A stretch of 64,000 nt of DNA from WHSW01 sp035296705 (GTDB taxonomy: Bacteria; Actinomycetota; Thermoleophilia; Solirubrobacterales; 70-9). The stretch is taken from contig DATHAL010000061.1 in the NCBI GenBank assembly GCA_035296705.1, forward strand, positions 32,545 to 96,544, written 5' to 3'. The notes under the pieces are model-generated. The model searched no databases. It saw only the letters and a list, made by a program, of their open reading frames with translations, and was not told the DNA's origin. Of the stretch, positions 55,549-63,256 are shown piece by piece (positions within the stretch are counted from its first letter, which is position 1; the number at the start of each line of letters is the position of its first letter). Both the position numbers and the translations under genes were made by a program.

Positions 55549-56166
55549 ATGGTGGAGACTGCGACCGAGCGGATCCCGAGCGGCCGCGGCATCAAGGCTC
55601 TGAGGGAAGCGGCAGCGGGCTGTCAGGCGTGCCCGCTGTGGCGGAACGCGACGCAGACCGTGTTCGGATCCGGCCCGGCGCGCGCGCCGGTGATGCTGAT
55701 CGGCGAGCAGCCGGGCGATCGGGAGGACCGCGAGGGGCTTCCGTTCGTGGGCCCGGCCGGGCATCTCCTCGACAAGGCCCTGGACGATGCGGGCGTCGAG
55801 CCGAAGCTCGTCTACAAGACGAACGCCGTCAAGCACTTCAAGTGGAAGCCGCGGGGCAAGCGCCGCATCCACCAAACGCCCTCGAAGCTCGAGGTCGAGG
55901 CCTGCCGGCCGTGGCTCGACGCCGAGCTCGAGCGCGTCCGGCCGGAGGTCGTCGGCATCCTCGGGGCGACGGCCGCGAAGGCGCTCCTCGGCTCCGGGTT
56001 CCGCGTCACCAAGCAGCACGGGGACCTGCTGGAAGTCGACTTCGCCCCTGCCGCCGTGGCTACCTTCCACCCCTCGGCGATCCTGCGCGCCGAAGGCGAG
56101 GACCGCGAGCAGGCCTACTCGGAGCTGGTCGCGGACCTGAAGGTCGTCGCCGACCGGCTCGACTGA
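55549..56166 (+). CDS. udgX: UdgX-type uracil-DNA glycosylase
   Basis: A 205-residue family-4-like UDG with the UdgX hallmark loop GKRRIHQTPSKLEVEACRP. His108 of the KRRIH loop corresponds to the residue that forms a covalent bond with the excised uracil site in Mycobacterium smegmatis UdgX. Motif A is GEQPGDREDREGLPFVGPAG and motif B is ATFHPSAILRAEG. Iron-sulfur ligand candidates are Cys25, Cys28 and Cys119, with His96 where family 4 usually has cysteine. It should bind uracil in DNA tightly. Confidence 0.92.
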   Translation: MVETATERIPSGRGIKALREAAAGCQACPLWRNATQTVFGSGPARAPVMLIGEQPGDREDREGLPFVGPAGHLLDKALDDAGVEPKLVYKTNAVKHFKWKPRGKRRIHQTPSKLEVEACRPWLDAELERVRPEVVGILGATAAKALLGSGFRVTKQHGDLLEVDFAPAAVATFHPSAILRAEGEDREQAYSELVADLKVVADRLD

Positions 56167-56178
56167 CGCGGCCGTCAG
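56163..56178. terminator. 6-bp hairpin joining two convergent stop codons
   Basis: CTGACG-CGGC-CGTCAG includes the TGA of udgX on the left and the reverse-complement stop of the epimerase gene on the right. It is the same design as the hairpin at 11454. Terminator role is inferred. Confidence 0.4.
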
Positions 56179-57248
56179 CCGCGCGCCCCGACCCCGCTGC
56201 TGAGCTCCCGCTTGCGGAGCGGGCCGCTGGTGCCCGCGTCGAGCGGCGGCGTCGGGTAGCCCGTTCCGTCGCGGAGGCCCGCGAGCAGCTCGCCGAGCGC
56301 CTCGGCAGCGGTGTACCGCGGCTGCCAGCCGAGCTCGGAGCGGGCGCGTGCGGTGCTCATGATCGGCACGGCGAGCGCCATGTCGACCCAGCCCGGCGGG
56401 GAAGGCTGGAGGTGAAGCCGCCACGAGAGCGCCGCCGCGCCGCGCAGGGCGCGGGCGGGCAGCCGGACGCGCCGGGCGTCGAGGATCCGAGCGAGCTCCG
56501 CCGGGTCGAGCACCGGCTCGGCAGCGATGTTGAACGGCCCCGAGACGTCCCGCAGCACCGCGAGCCGGTAGGCCTCGGCGACGTCGGCGGTGTGAACCGC
56601 CTGGAAGCGCAGCCGCTCGACCTCGGGCACGAGCGGCACGCCGGCTCCGAGCAGCGGGTTGGGAAAGAGCGGGCCGAGGAAGAGGCGCCGGATCCCGGTC
56701 GCGGCCTCGCGCCGGAAGATCAGGGCCGGGCGCAGGCGAACGACGCGGGTCTCCGGATTCTGGAGCTCGAACCCGTCCAGGATCCCCTCGACCTCGGCCT
56801 TGTGGTGGGAGTAAAAGGAGCTGTCGATTCCCTGGGTGGGCCAGCTCTCGTCCACGCTCTCGCGCTTCGGGCCTGGCGAGTACGCCCCGACCGATGAGGC
56901 ATAGACGACCGCCGGGACCCCCGCCTCGGCGGCGGTTTCGAACACGCGTCGGCTGCCCTCCACGTTGACGGCGCGCAACGCGATCTGGTCGCGGGACGGC
57001 TGGATCAGCCACGCGAGGTGGATGACGGCGTCGGCGCCGGCGAAGATGTCCGGAAGGCGGGCATCGGTGACGACGTTGGCGGCGCACCATTCGACCTTCG
57101 GCACGTCGATCCTCGGCCGTCGCCGCGCGATGCCGACGATCGATTCGACCGCCGGCTCGGCGCCGAGGGCCGCGAGGACCGCGGTGCCGACGTTGCCGGT
57201 GGCGCCGGTGACGACGACGCGCAGCGGCTTCGCCCCGCCGGCGGCCAT
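56175..57248 (-). CDS. NAD-dependent epimerase/dehydratase-type SDR
   Basis: A 357-residue extended SDR. The NAD motif is VVVTGATGNVGTAVLAALGA, DAVIHLAWLIQPSRDQ follows, the catalytic serine is in VYASSVGAYSPGP and the tyrosine in YSHHKAEVEGIL (YxxxK). It probably acts on a nucleotide sugar or a similar compound; substrate unknown. Start ATG 57248 overlaps the stop of the next minus gene by one base. Confidence 0.85.
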   Translation of the reverse strand: MAAGGAKPLRVVVTGATGNVGTAVLAALGAEPAVESIVGIARRRPRIDVPKVEWCAANVVTDARLPDIFAGADAVIHLAWLIQPSRDQIALRAVNVEGSRRVFETAAEAGVPAVVYASSVGAYSPGPKRESVDESWPTQGIDSSFYSHHKAEVEGILDGFELQNPETRVVRLRPALIFRREAATGIRRLFLGPLFPNPLLGAGVPLVPEVERLRFQAVHTADVAEAYRLAVLRDVSGPFNIAAEPVLDPAELARILDARRVRLPARALRGAAALSWRLHLQPSPPGWVDMALAVPIMSTARARSELGWQPRYTAAEALGELLAGLRDGTGYPTPPLDAGTSGPLRKRELSSGVGARG

Positions 57249-57484
57249 CACGCCACCCGGTCGACCGGCTCGGTCCGGCCCTCCTCGCTCGCGCAGTGCG
57301 CGCAGCAGAAGATCTGGTCGCCCGCCTCGACGCCGTGGCCGATGATCCGGCAGCCGCAGTGGGGGCAGGTCGGCGCCAGGGCATGGATCGCGCACTCGAA
57401 CGCGTCGAAGGTGTGCTCCTCGCCTCCCATCGTCAGCTGGAACGCCTTGTCGTAGTCGTTGCCGCAGACCTCACAGACCGCCAT
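57248..57484 (-). CDS. Small zinc-ribbon/metallothionein-like protein
   Basis: A 78-residue protein with nine cysteines in CEVCGNDYDKAF, FDAFECAIHALAPTCPHCGC and QIFCCAHCASEEGRTEP. The pattern resembles prokaryotic metallothionein or GATA-like small zinc proteins found in actinobacteria. Metal storage or a structural zinc finger are both possible. It overlaps the epimerase start, so the two are co-translated. Confidence 0.78.
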   Translation of the reverse strand: MAVCEVCGNDYDKAFQLTMGGEEHTFDAFECAIHALAPTCPHCGCRIIGHGVEAGDQIFCCAHCASEEGRTEPVDRVA

Positions 57485-57602
57485 CGCCCTCACCGCCTCT
57501 CGATTCGGAACACCCGCCGCAGGGGTGGCCTACCCGACCCGGGATCGGCGCTAACGCCGAACGCTGTTCGCCCCCAATCAGCGATCTCGTAGTCTCGACC
57601 GC

Positions 57603-58031
57603 GTGAAAGATGTCCCCGCGCTCCCGCTCACGGGCCGCTGCCTCTGCGGCGGCGTTCGCTTCGAGATCACGGCGCCTCCGCTGGGGGCGAGCTACTGCCA
57701 CTGCACCCGCTGTCAGCGCCGCACCGGCACCGCCGCCTCCGCGAACCTCCACGCCGCGCGGGGTGCGTTCAGGCTCACCGCGGGCGATGAGGTCGTCAAG
57801 GTCTATACGCCGGCGGACGGCTGGGAGAAGGCCTTCTGCTCGGAGTGCGGCTCGGCGCTCTTCAGCCGCGATCCGTCGGACCCTGAGCACGTCGGCGTCC
57901 GCCTCGGCGCGCTCGAAGCGGACCCGGGCGTCCGTCCGTCATACCGGCAGTTCGTCGCCTACGCCGCTCCGTGGGAGCCGCTCCCCGACGACGGGCTCGA
58001 GCGCTTTCCCGAGGGCCGCCCCCGCGCCTGA
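57603..58031 (+). CDS. GFA-family (CENP-V/GFA domain) zinc protein
   Basis: A 142-residue GFA domain: LTGRCLCGGVRFEI, YCHCTRCQRRTGTAASANLH and AFCSECGSALFSRDPSDPEH, giving the two zinc sites of the family. Founding members are glutathione-dependent formaldehyde-activating enzymes, but most, as here, have no known reaction, and actinobacteria generally lack glutathione. Start is GTG at 57603. It is followed 50 bases later by the P450 gene on the same strand. Confidence 0.85.
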   Translation: MKDVPALPLTGRCLCGGVRFEITAPPLGASYCHCTRCQRRTGTAASANLHAARGAFRLTAGDEVVKVYTPADGWEKAFCSECGSALFSRDPSDPEHVGVRLGALEADPGVRPSYRQFVAYAAPWEPLPDDGLERFPEGRPRA

Positions 58032-58081
58032 CGAAAGCTCGCCGCGATTCGCGCGCACCGGCGAGGGGTAGCGAAGCCGTG

Positions 58082-59458
58082 ATGAAGGCGGCGCCCGCAG
58101 AGCCTTCCGCGGCCACACGACGGTTAGAGCGCGCAACCGCGAAGCCAGTGGCGGCCGTCCCCGGCGCGATGCCCCCGGGCCCCGAGGCGCCGCAGCTCGC
58201 CCAGACGATCGCCTTCCATCGCGATCCGCTCGGGGTGCTGGCGCGCTGCCGCGCCCGCTACGGCAAGGTGTTCACGCTGCGGCTGAAGCTCGCCGGAGAG
58301 TGGGTGGTGATGGCTGACCCACGGTTCGTTGCTTCCGTCGGGACCGCCGACCCCGGCGCGGCGCACGCGGGCGAGGCGCGGCGAGAGATCCTGCCGCAGG
58401 CCTCGCCGCGGTCGGTGTTCGGCGCCGACGACGCGACCTACCGCGGCGCCCACGCTCGAATTGCGACCGCGTTCGGGGCGGATGCGATCGCACGCCGCGG
58501 GCCCGAGATGCGGCGAATCGCGGCGGCGCACGCCGACTCCTGGCCCCGGCGCAGGCCGTTCCGGCTCCTGCCTCGGGTGAGGGCACTCGTCGACGAGATC
58601 TTCGTCCGCCTCATGCTCGGAATCGATGATCCGGGCCGCGTCCAGCTCGCGGTCGCGGCCATCCGCCGCCTGATCTGGACGCCCGTCAACCCACCGGTGT
58701 CGCCGCCCGGCGAGGGAGACGGCGCTCTGGGCGTCGTGGGGAAGCTCCTCTTCAACCGCCGCAGGGCACCGCTCGCGCGCCTGCTGATCGAGGAGATCGA
58801 GGCTCGGCGGGCGCTCCCCGGGGCGCCCGACGGCGACGACCTGCTCGCCCTCTCGCTCGCCGCACGGCCCGAGCTCGCCCCCGAGGCGATCGTCGACGAG
58901 CTGCTCGCGGTGCTGATGGCCGGCCAGGAGCCGCCCGCGCTCGCGCTCACCGCGCTGCTCGATCGCCTCGGCCGCTCCCCGGAGCTCGCGCGACGGTTTG
59001 CGACGGCTGACGAGGACGACCCGCTCCGCGACGCGGTGGTCAGCGAAACCCTCAGGCTGCGTCCGCCGGCAGCCGGCGTGCTGCGGCGGCTGACGGAGCC
59101 GATGACCTTCGGCGCGTACGCGCTCCCGGCCGGGACGCTCGTGATGGTCCCGATCGCGCTCGTCCACCGCGACCCGCAGAGCTTCGCCGAGCCCGAGGCC
59201 TTCAGGCCGGAGCGCTGGCTCCACGGCGAGGCCGACGAGCGGGCATTGTTCCCGTTCGGCGTCGGGGCGCGGCGCTGCATCGGCGAGGCTCTCGCCCGCG
59301 CCGAGATCGCCAACATCATCCCGGCCGTGGTCAGCCGCCTTCACCTGCGACCGCTCTCGCGCCGGCCGGAACGGCCGATCGTGCGCGGGACCGTCCTGGC
59401 GCCGGTGCGCGGCGCACTCACGATCGCCACGCCGGTCGCGGCGGGGGCCGCAATCTGA
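58082..59458 (+). CDS. Cytochrome P450 with altered I-helix
   Basis: A 458-residue P450. The heme motif is FPFGVGARRCIGEALARAE with Cys399; the K-helix ExxR is in VSETLRLRPPAAG; the PERF-like motif is FRPERWLHGEAD. The I-helix, where A-G-x-D/E-T-T normally stands, reads MAGQEPPALAL (A280-GQE-PP), so the proton-relay threonine is missing. That hints at a non-standard activity or a peroxygenase-like use. No ferredoxin or reductase is adjacent. The stop overlaps the DUF1360 start by one base. Confidence 0.9.
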   Translation: MKAAPAEPSAATRRLERATAKPVAAVPGAMPPGPEAPQLAQTIAFHRDPLGVLARCRARYGKVFTLRLKLAGEWVVMADPRFVASVGTADPGAAHAGEARREILPQASPRSVFGADDATYRGAHARIATAFGADAIARRGPEMRRIAAAHADSWPRRRPFRLLPRVRALVDEIFVRLMLGIDDPGRVQLAVAAIRRLIWTPVNPPVSPPGEGDGALGVVGKLLFNRRRAPLARLLIEEIEARRALPGAPDGDDLLALSLAARPELAPEAIVDELLAVLMAGQEPPALALTALLDRLGRSPELARRFATADEDDPLRDAVVSETLRLRPPAAGVLRRLTEPMTFGAYALPAGTLVMVPIALVHRDPQSFAEPEAFRPERWLHGEADERALFPFGVGARRCIGEALARAEIANIIPAVVSRLHLRPLSRRPERPIVRGTVLAPVRGALTIATPVAAGAAI

Positions 59459-59979
59459 TGTCGGGCACCGCCGAGCAGGCCCGAGCGGCGGCGCAGGCCT
59501 CGGTCGAGGGCTACTCCGAGGAGCACCGGCCGCTCGCCGGCTACTCCGTCCTGACGGCCGTCTTCGGCGTGGGCTTCGTCGCGGCGTTGGCCGCGGCGCA
59601 AAGACGCCGGGGCAAGCTGCCGGAGCGCTACGGGCTCTGGGACCTCGTGACGATCGGGGCCGCGACCCACAAGCTCAGCCGCCTGATCGCGAAGGACAAG
59701 GTGACGAGCGCCCTGCGGGCGCCGTTCGTACGCTACGAGGAGCCGGACGGCCACGGCGAGGTGAGCGAGGAGCCGCGCGGCAGCGGCCTGCGGATGGCGA
59801 CGGGAGAGCTGCTCATCTGCCCGTACTGCGTGGGACAGTGGGTCGCGGCCGGGTTCGGCGTCGGCATGGTCGGGATGCCCGAGCTGACGAGGCTGGTCGC
59901 CTTCATCTACAGCGCCGAGACGGTCGCGGACTTCCTCCAGCTCGCATACAAGGCGGCGGAGGACGCGACCTCCTCCTGA
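59458..59979 (+). CDS. DUF1360 membrane protein
   Basis: A 173-residue protein with a span near residues 28-47 (YSVLTAVFGVGFVAALAAAQ), RYGLWDLVTIGAATHKLSRL, and the DUF1360 CPYC motif LLICPYCVGQWVAAGFGVGM in a second hydrophobic stretch, then a third span. Function unknown. Its ATG shares a base with the P450 stop (TGATG), so translation is coupled to the P450. Confidence 0.82.
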   Translation: MSGTAEQARAAAQASVEGYSEEHRPLAGYSVLTAVFGVGFVAALAAAQRRRGKLPERYGLWDLVTIGAATHKLSRLIAKDKVTSALRAPFVRYEEPDGHGEVSEEPRGSGLRMATGELLICPYCVGQWVAAGFGVGMVGMPELTRLVAFIYSAETVADFLQLAYKAAEDATSS

Positions 59980-59986
59980 CGGCGCC

Positions 59987-60955
59987 ATGCCGCGCCCGGT
60001 CGAAGGCTCCTCGGTCGTGATCACCGGCGCCTCGAGCGGCATCGGCCGCTGCGCCGCCATCGAGTTCGCGCGCCGCGGCGCCTCGCTCACGCTGGCGGCG
60101 CGCGAGCCGCCATCGTTGGAGAGCGCGGCAGCCGAATGCGAGCGCATCGGCGCGAGCGTGACGGCCGTGCCGACCGACGTCGCCGACCCGGACGCCGTCG
60201 AGCGGCTCGCCGCGAGCGCGGTGCGCGCCCACGGTGGGGTCGACACATGGGTGAACGCGGCGGGCGTCATGGCCTACGGGCCGTTCGAGGACGTCCCCGC
60301 CGACGTCTTCCAGCGCGTGATCGAGATCAACCTCACCGGACAGGTGAACGGCGCCCGCGCCGCCCTGGCGCGGTTCCGGGATCGCGACGCCGGCGTCCTC
60401 ATCAACCTCTCATCGGTCTGGGGGCGAATCACGACGCCGCTGGTGACCTCCTACGTGGTCTCCAAGCACGCCGTCCGGGCCTTCTCGGAGTGCCTCCGCC
60501 ACGAGCTGGTCGACAGCCCGGAGATCTACGTGGTCACGATCCTGCCGCAGGCGGTGGACACGCCGATCTTCGAGCACGCGGCCAACTACTCCGGCTACCG
60601 CATGCGCCCGCTGCCGCCGATCTTCGATCCCGCCGACGTCGCCGATGGCATCGTCGCCTGCGCCGAGCGCCCGAAGCGCGAGGTCACCTACGGCCGCGCC
60701 GGCCGCGCACTAGAGCTCCTCTATGCGATCGCGCCGCGCCTCTACTGCCGCGTGGCGCCCGCGATGTTCATGCGGGGAACCTTCGTCGACGACCCGCAGG
60801 AGCCCGATTCGGGCAACGTGATCGAGGGGGCGGGGGGACGCGACCGCGGCGGCTGGCGCGAGCGCGGGCGGCGCGAGCTCGCGGCCGGAGCGCTCGCCGC
60901 GCTCGGCGGCCTCGCGCTCGGGATCGCGGGACGGAAGGCGAAGGCGAAGCCCTGA
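59987..60955 (+). CDS. Short-chain dehydrogenase with C-terminal extension
   Basis: A 322-residue SDR. VVITGASSGIGRCAAIEFAR is the cofactor motif, WVNAAGVMAYGPFEDVPADV the second, the catalytic serine is in INLSSVWGRITT and the Tyr-Lys pair in TSYVVSKHAVRAFSE. The extra ~70 residues at the C-terminus include ELLYAIAPRLYCRVAPAMFM and an Ala/Gly-rich helix (AAGALAALGGLALGIAG) that may touch the membrane. It follows DUF1360 by seven bases. Confidence 0.87.
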   Translation: MPRPVEGSSVVITGASSGIGRCAAIEFARRGASLTLAAREPPSLESAAAECERIGASVTAVPTDVADPDAVERLAASAVRAHGGVDTWVNAAGVMAYGPFEDVPADVFQRVIEINLTGQVNGARAALARFRDRDAGVLINLSSVWGRITTPLVTSYVVSKHAVRAFSECLRHELVDSPEIYVVTILPQAVDTPIFEHAANYSGYRMRPLPPIFDPADVADGIVACAERPKREVTYGRAGRALELLYAIAPRLYCRVAPAMFMRGTFVDDPQEPDSGNVIEGAGGRDRGGWRERGRRELAAGALAALGGLALGIAGRKAKAKP

Positions 60956-61066
60956 GCCGCGCTCAGCCGGACACGGTCCGCGCCATGTATGCGCGGATCT
61001 GGCCGCGGACGACGTCGAGCAGGTTCCCGCCCCGCCCGGACCGTCTGGGTCGCGCGGTCGCCGGGC

Positions 61067-61642
61067 CTAGAGCCCGAGGAAGTGGCGCTTGACGAACGGG
61101 CCATTGACCAGGCCGGCCTTCACGTCCTTGCTCCAGCCTGGGCCGTCCATGCCGTCGTCCGGCACAGACGTGTCGAAGCGCAGTCCGGCGATCACCACCA
61201 TCGCGTGGCCGGGGTTCGTGTAGACGCTGATCCACTTCCCCCGGCCGCGCTCGCCCCAGCGCGCAAAGCCGCTCGAGTCCCTCGGGCGCTTGAGGATGTC
61301 GGCGCCCTTCGGGCCGAGCACGTAGCTGACCGCGCCCGAGCAGTCGTAGCACCGGGAGCTCCAGTTGCCGTGGCCGCCACCCGTGCAGTAACCGGCGTCG
61401 TCGATCCGGTTCGCGGCTGCGATCGCGCGCTGCACCGCGGCGGGAGCGCCGTCCGGGGCGGCGGCCAGGCCACTTCGCAGGAGCTTCGCCCGCTCACCGG
61501 CGACGGTTGTCGTCGGGGTGTCGTCGGACCCGGCGGGGCCGATGCCGCCCGATCCGGCGAGCGCCGTGGCCGGCAGGACGAGGATCGCCGCCGCCACAAG
61601 GGCGATCAGCGCAAGCGATCGGGCAGGGGAAGGGCTCGGCAC
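61067..61642 (-). CDS. Secreted NlpC/P60-like (C40-type) protein
   Basis: A 191-residue exported protein. The signal peptide is LALIALVAAAILVLPATALA. The papain-like core has YDCSGAVSYVLGPKG with Cys101 and NPGHAMVVIAGLRFDTS with His146, matching the Cys and His of NlpC/P60 cell-wall hydrolases. It probably cleaves peptidoglycan stem peptides. A cyclic-di-AMP riboswitch precedes it, a typical pairing in actinobacteria. Confidence 0.82.
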   Translation of the reverse strand: MPSPSPARSLALIALVAAAILVLPATALAGSGGIGPAGSDDTPTTTVAGERAKLLRSGLAAAPDGAPAAVQRAIAAANRIDDAGYCTGGGHGNWSSRCYDCSGAVSYVLGPKGADILKRPRDSSGFARWGERGRGKWISVYTNPGHAMVVIAGLRFDTSVPDDGMDGPGWSKDVKAGLVNGPFVKRHFLGL

Positions 61643-61649
61643 GCTTTCC

Positions 61650-61805
61650 GTCTCCTTTGTCCGCCTGCGGGGTTAGCTGACGGGCTGGCGCTAGAGGAGA
61701 AGCGCCCCCACCACTTCGGTGGGTTGGCCCCAACATTTGGGTCCCCCGCTCCCCGGCCTCGTGAGGCTGGGGATTCGGCAACGGGTTACGAACTGGCGGC
61801 AGGAT
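61650..61805 (-). ncRNA. Cyclic-di-AMP (ydaO/yuaA) riboswitch
   Basis: Read on the minus strand, the leader of the NlpC/P60-like gene has CCGAATCCCCAGCC, then GGGGAGCGGGGGACCCA, a GC-rich hairpin near ACCCACCGAAGTGGTGGG, and the 3' consensus CCGTCAGCTAACCCCGCAGG followed by CGGACAAAGGAGACGG. The CGUCAGCUAACC-C-GC-GGCG-AAGGAG end is the hallmark of the ydaO class, which switches cell-wall hydrolase genes off when c-di-AMP is high. Ends are approximate. Confidence 0.85.
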
Positions 61806-61859
61806 ACACATCGGCGCCGACGCCGCGCGGTCGTACCGCAATAGGCTCGCGCGACCGCC

Positions 61860-63137
61860 GTGTCCCCCTCCATCCCGCGCCTGCCGCTGGTCCCGGACCC
61901 GTTCCGGCGGATCAGGCTCCCGGAGGACCTTGTGGCGGCGACGGTGATCGGCGCCGAGGAGGAGGCGGAGGCGGGCGGCATGAGCGCCGAAGCGATCGAG
62001 CGCATCTGGGACGCGGCGCTCGGGCTCTACCGCAGCGGCGTGCATCCCGCGCTGCAGGTCTGCCTGCGCCGGAACGGACGCGTCGTGCTCGACCGCGCAA
62101 TCGGCCACGCGCGCGGCAACGGCCCGCGCGACGGACCCGACGCCGAACCGGTGCCGGTGACCACCGAGACGCCGTTCTGCATCTTCTCGAGCTCGAAGGC
62201 GGTCACGGCGTTCGTCGTCCACATGCTCGCGGACCGCGGTGCGCTCTCGATCTACGACCGGGTCGCCGACCACATCCCCGAGTACGCGCGCCACGGCAAG
62301 GGCGAGATCACGATCGGCCACGTCCTCGCGCACCGGGCGGGCGTCCAGAAGCTGCCGCGGGAGGCGCTCGACCTCGACCGCATCGACGAAACCGAGTTCA
62401 TGACCGGGCTCCTCGCCGACGCCCGGCCGGCCTCCGCGCCGGGCAAGCTGCTCGCCTACCACGCCGTTTCGGGCGGGTTCATCCTCGCCGAGATCGTCCG
62501 GCGCGTGACCGGCAGGACGATCCGCGAGGTGCTCGCGGAGGAGATCCTTGAGCCCCTCGGCTTTAGGTGGACGAACTACGGCGTCAGCCCGGAGGACGTC
62601 GACCAGGTCGGCCTCAGCTACGTCACCGGGCCGCCGATGATGCCGCCCCTCTCCTCGCTAGTGACCCGCGCGCTCGGCCAGCCGCTCGACCGCGTGGTCC
62701 AGATCTCCAACGACCCCCGATTCCTGACCGCGATCGTCCCGGCGGCGAGCGTGATGACGAACGCAAACGAGCTCTCGCGGTTCTTCGAGATCTTCCGCTG
62801 CGGCGGCGAGCTCGACGGGCACCGCGTGCTCAGCACCGAGGCCCTCGAGCTCGCGCTCACCGAGCAGTCGCACCTCGAGATCGACCTCTCGCTCGTCTTC
62901 CCCACACGCTTCAGCTACGGGCTCATGCTCGGGGCGCGCTACGTCAGTCTCTATGGCCGGGACACCCAGCAGGCCTTCGGCCACCTCGGGTTGATCAACA
63001 TCATGGGCTGGGCGGATCCCGAGCGCGGCATCTCGGCTGCGCTGATCACGAGCGGCAAGCCGATGCTCTACCCGGAGCTGCCGCGCTTCTTCGGCGTCAA
63101 CCATCGGATCACGACCGAGTCGGCGAAGCTCGCCTGA
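61860..63137 (+). CDS. Serine hydrolase, beta-lactamase/EstA fold
   Basis: A 425-residue penicillin-binding-protein-like serine hydrolase. S-x-x-K is FCIFSSSKAVTAFVVHML (Ser110, Lys113), the Tyr motif is LLAYHAVSGGFILAEIVRRV, and HLG in FGHLGLINIMGWADPE is the third motif. Members are mostly esterases; some are peptidases. There is no signal peptide. Start is GTG at 61860. It diverges from the riboswitch-controlled gene. Confidence 0.85.
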   Translation: MSPSIPRLPLVPDPFRRIRLPEDLVAATVIGAEEEAEAGGMSAEAIERIWDAALGLYRSGVHPALQVCLRRNGRVVLDRAIGHARGNGPRDGPDAEPVPVTTETPFCIFSSSKAVTAFVVHMLADRGALSIYDRVADHIPEYARHGKGEITIGHVLAHRAGVQKLPREALDLDRIDETEFMTGLLADARPASAPGKLLAYHAVSGGFILAEIVRRVTGRTIREVLAEEILEPLGFRWTNYGVSPEDVDQVGLSYVTGPPMMPPLSSLVTRALGQPLDRVVQISNDPRFLTAIVPAASVMTNANELSRFFEIFRCGGELDGHRVLSTEALELALTEQSHLEIDLSLVFPTRFSYGLMLGARYVSLYGRDTQQAFGHLGLINIMGWADPERGISAALITSGKPMLYPELPRFFGVNHRITTESAKLA

Positions 63138-63256
63138 GCGCGGAGACGGCTTCGATCTGGTACAAGCGTTTTACCGCGAACGCGCCGCCGCAACTTCCGC
63201 GGCTACGGTGCGTTGCAAAGGCCGGGTCCACACACCAAAAGAGAGGGTTGTCACGG

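Noticed and set aside
55519..57384. Long extension in frame with the zinc-finger gene
   Set aside because: It is a shadow of udgX and the epimerase; the conserved protein begins at MPYFHHL.
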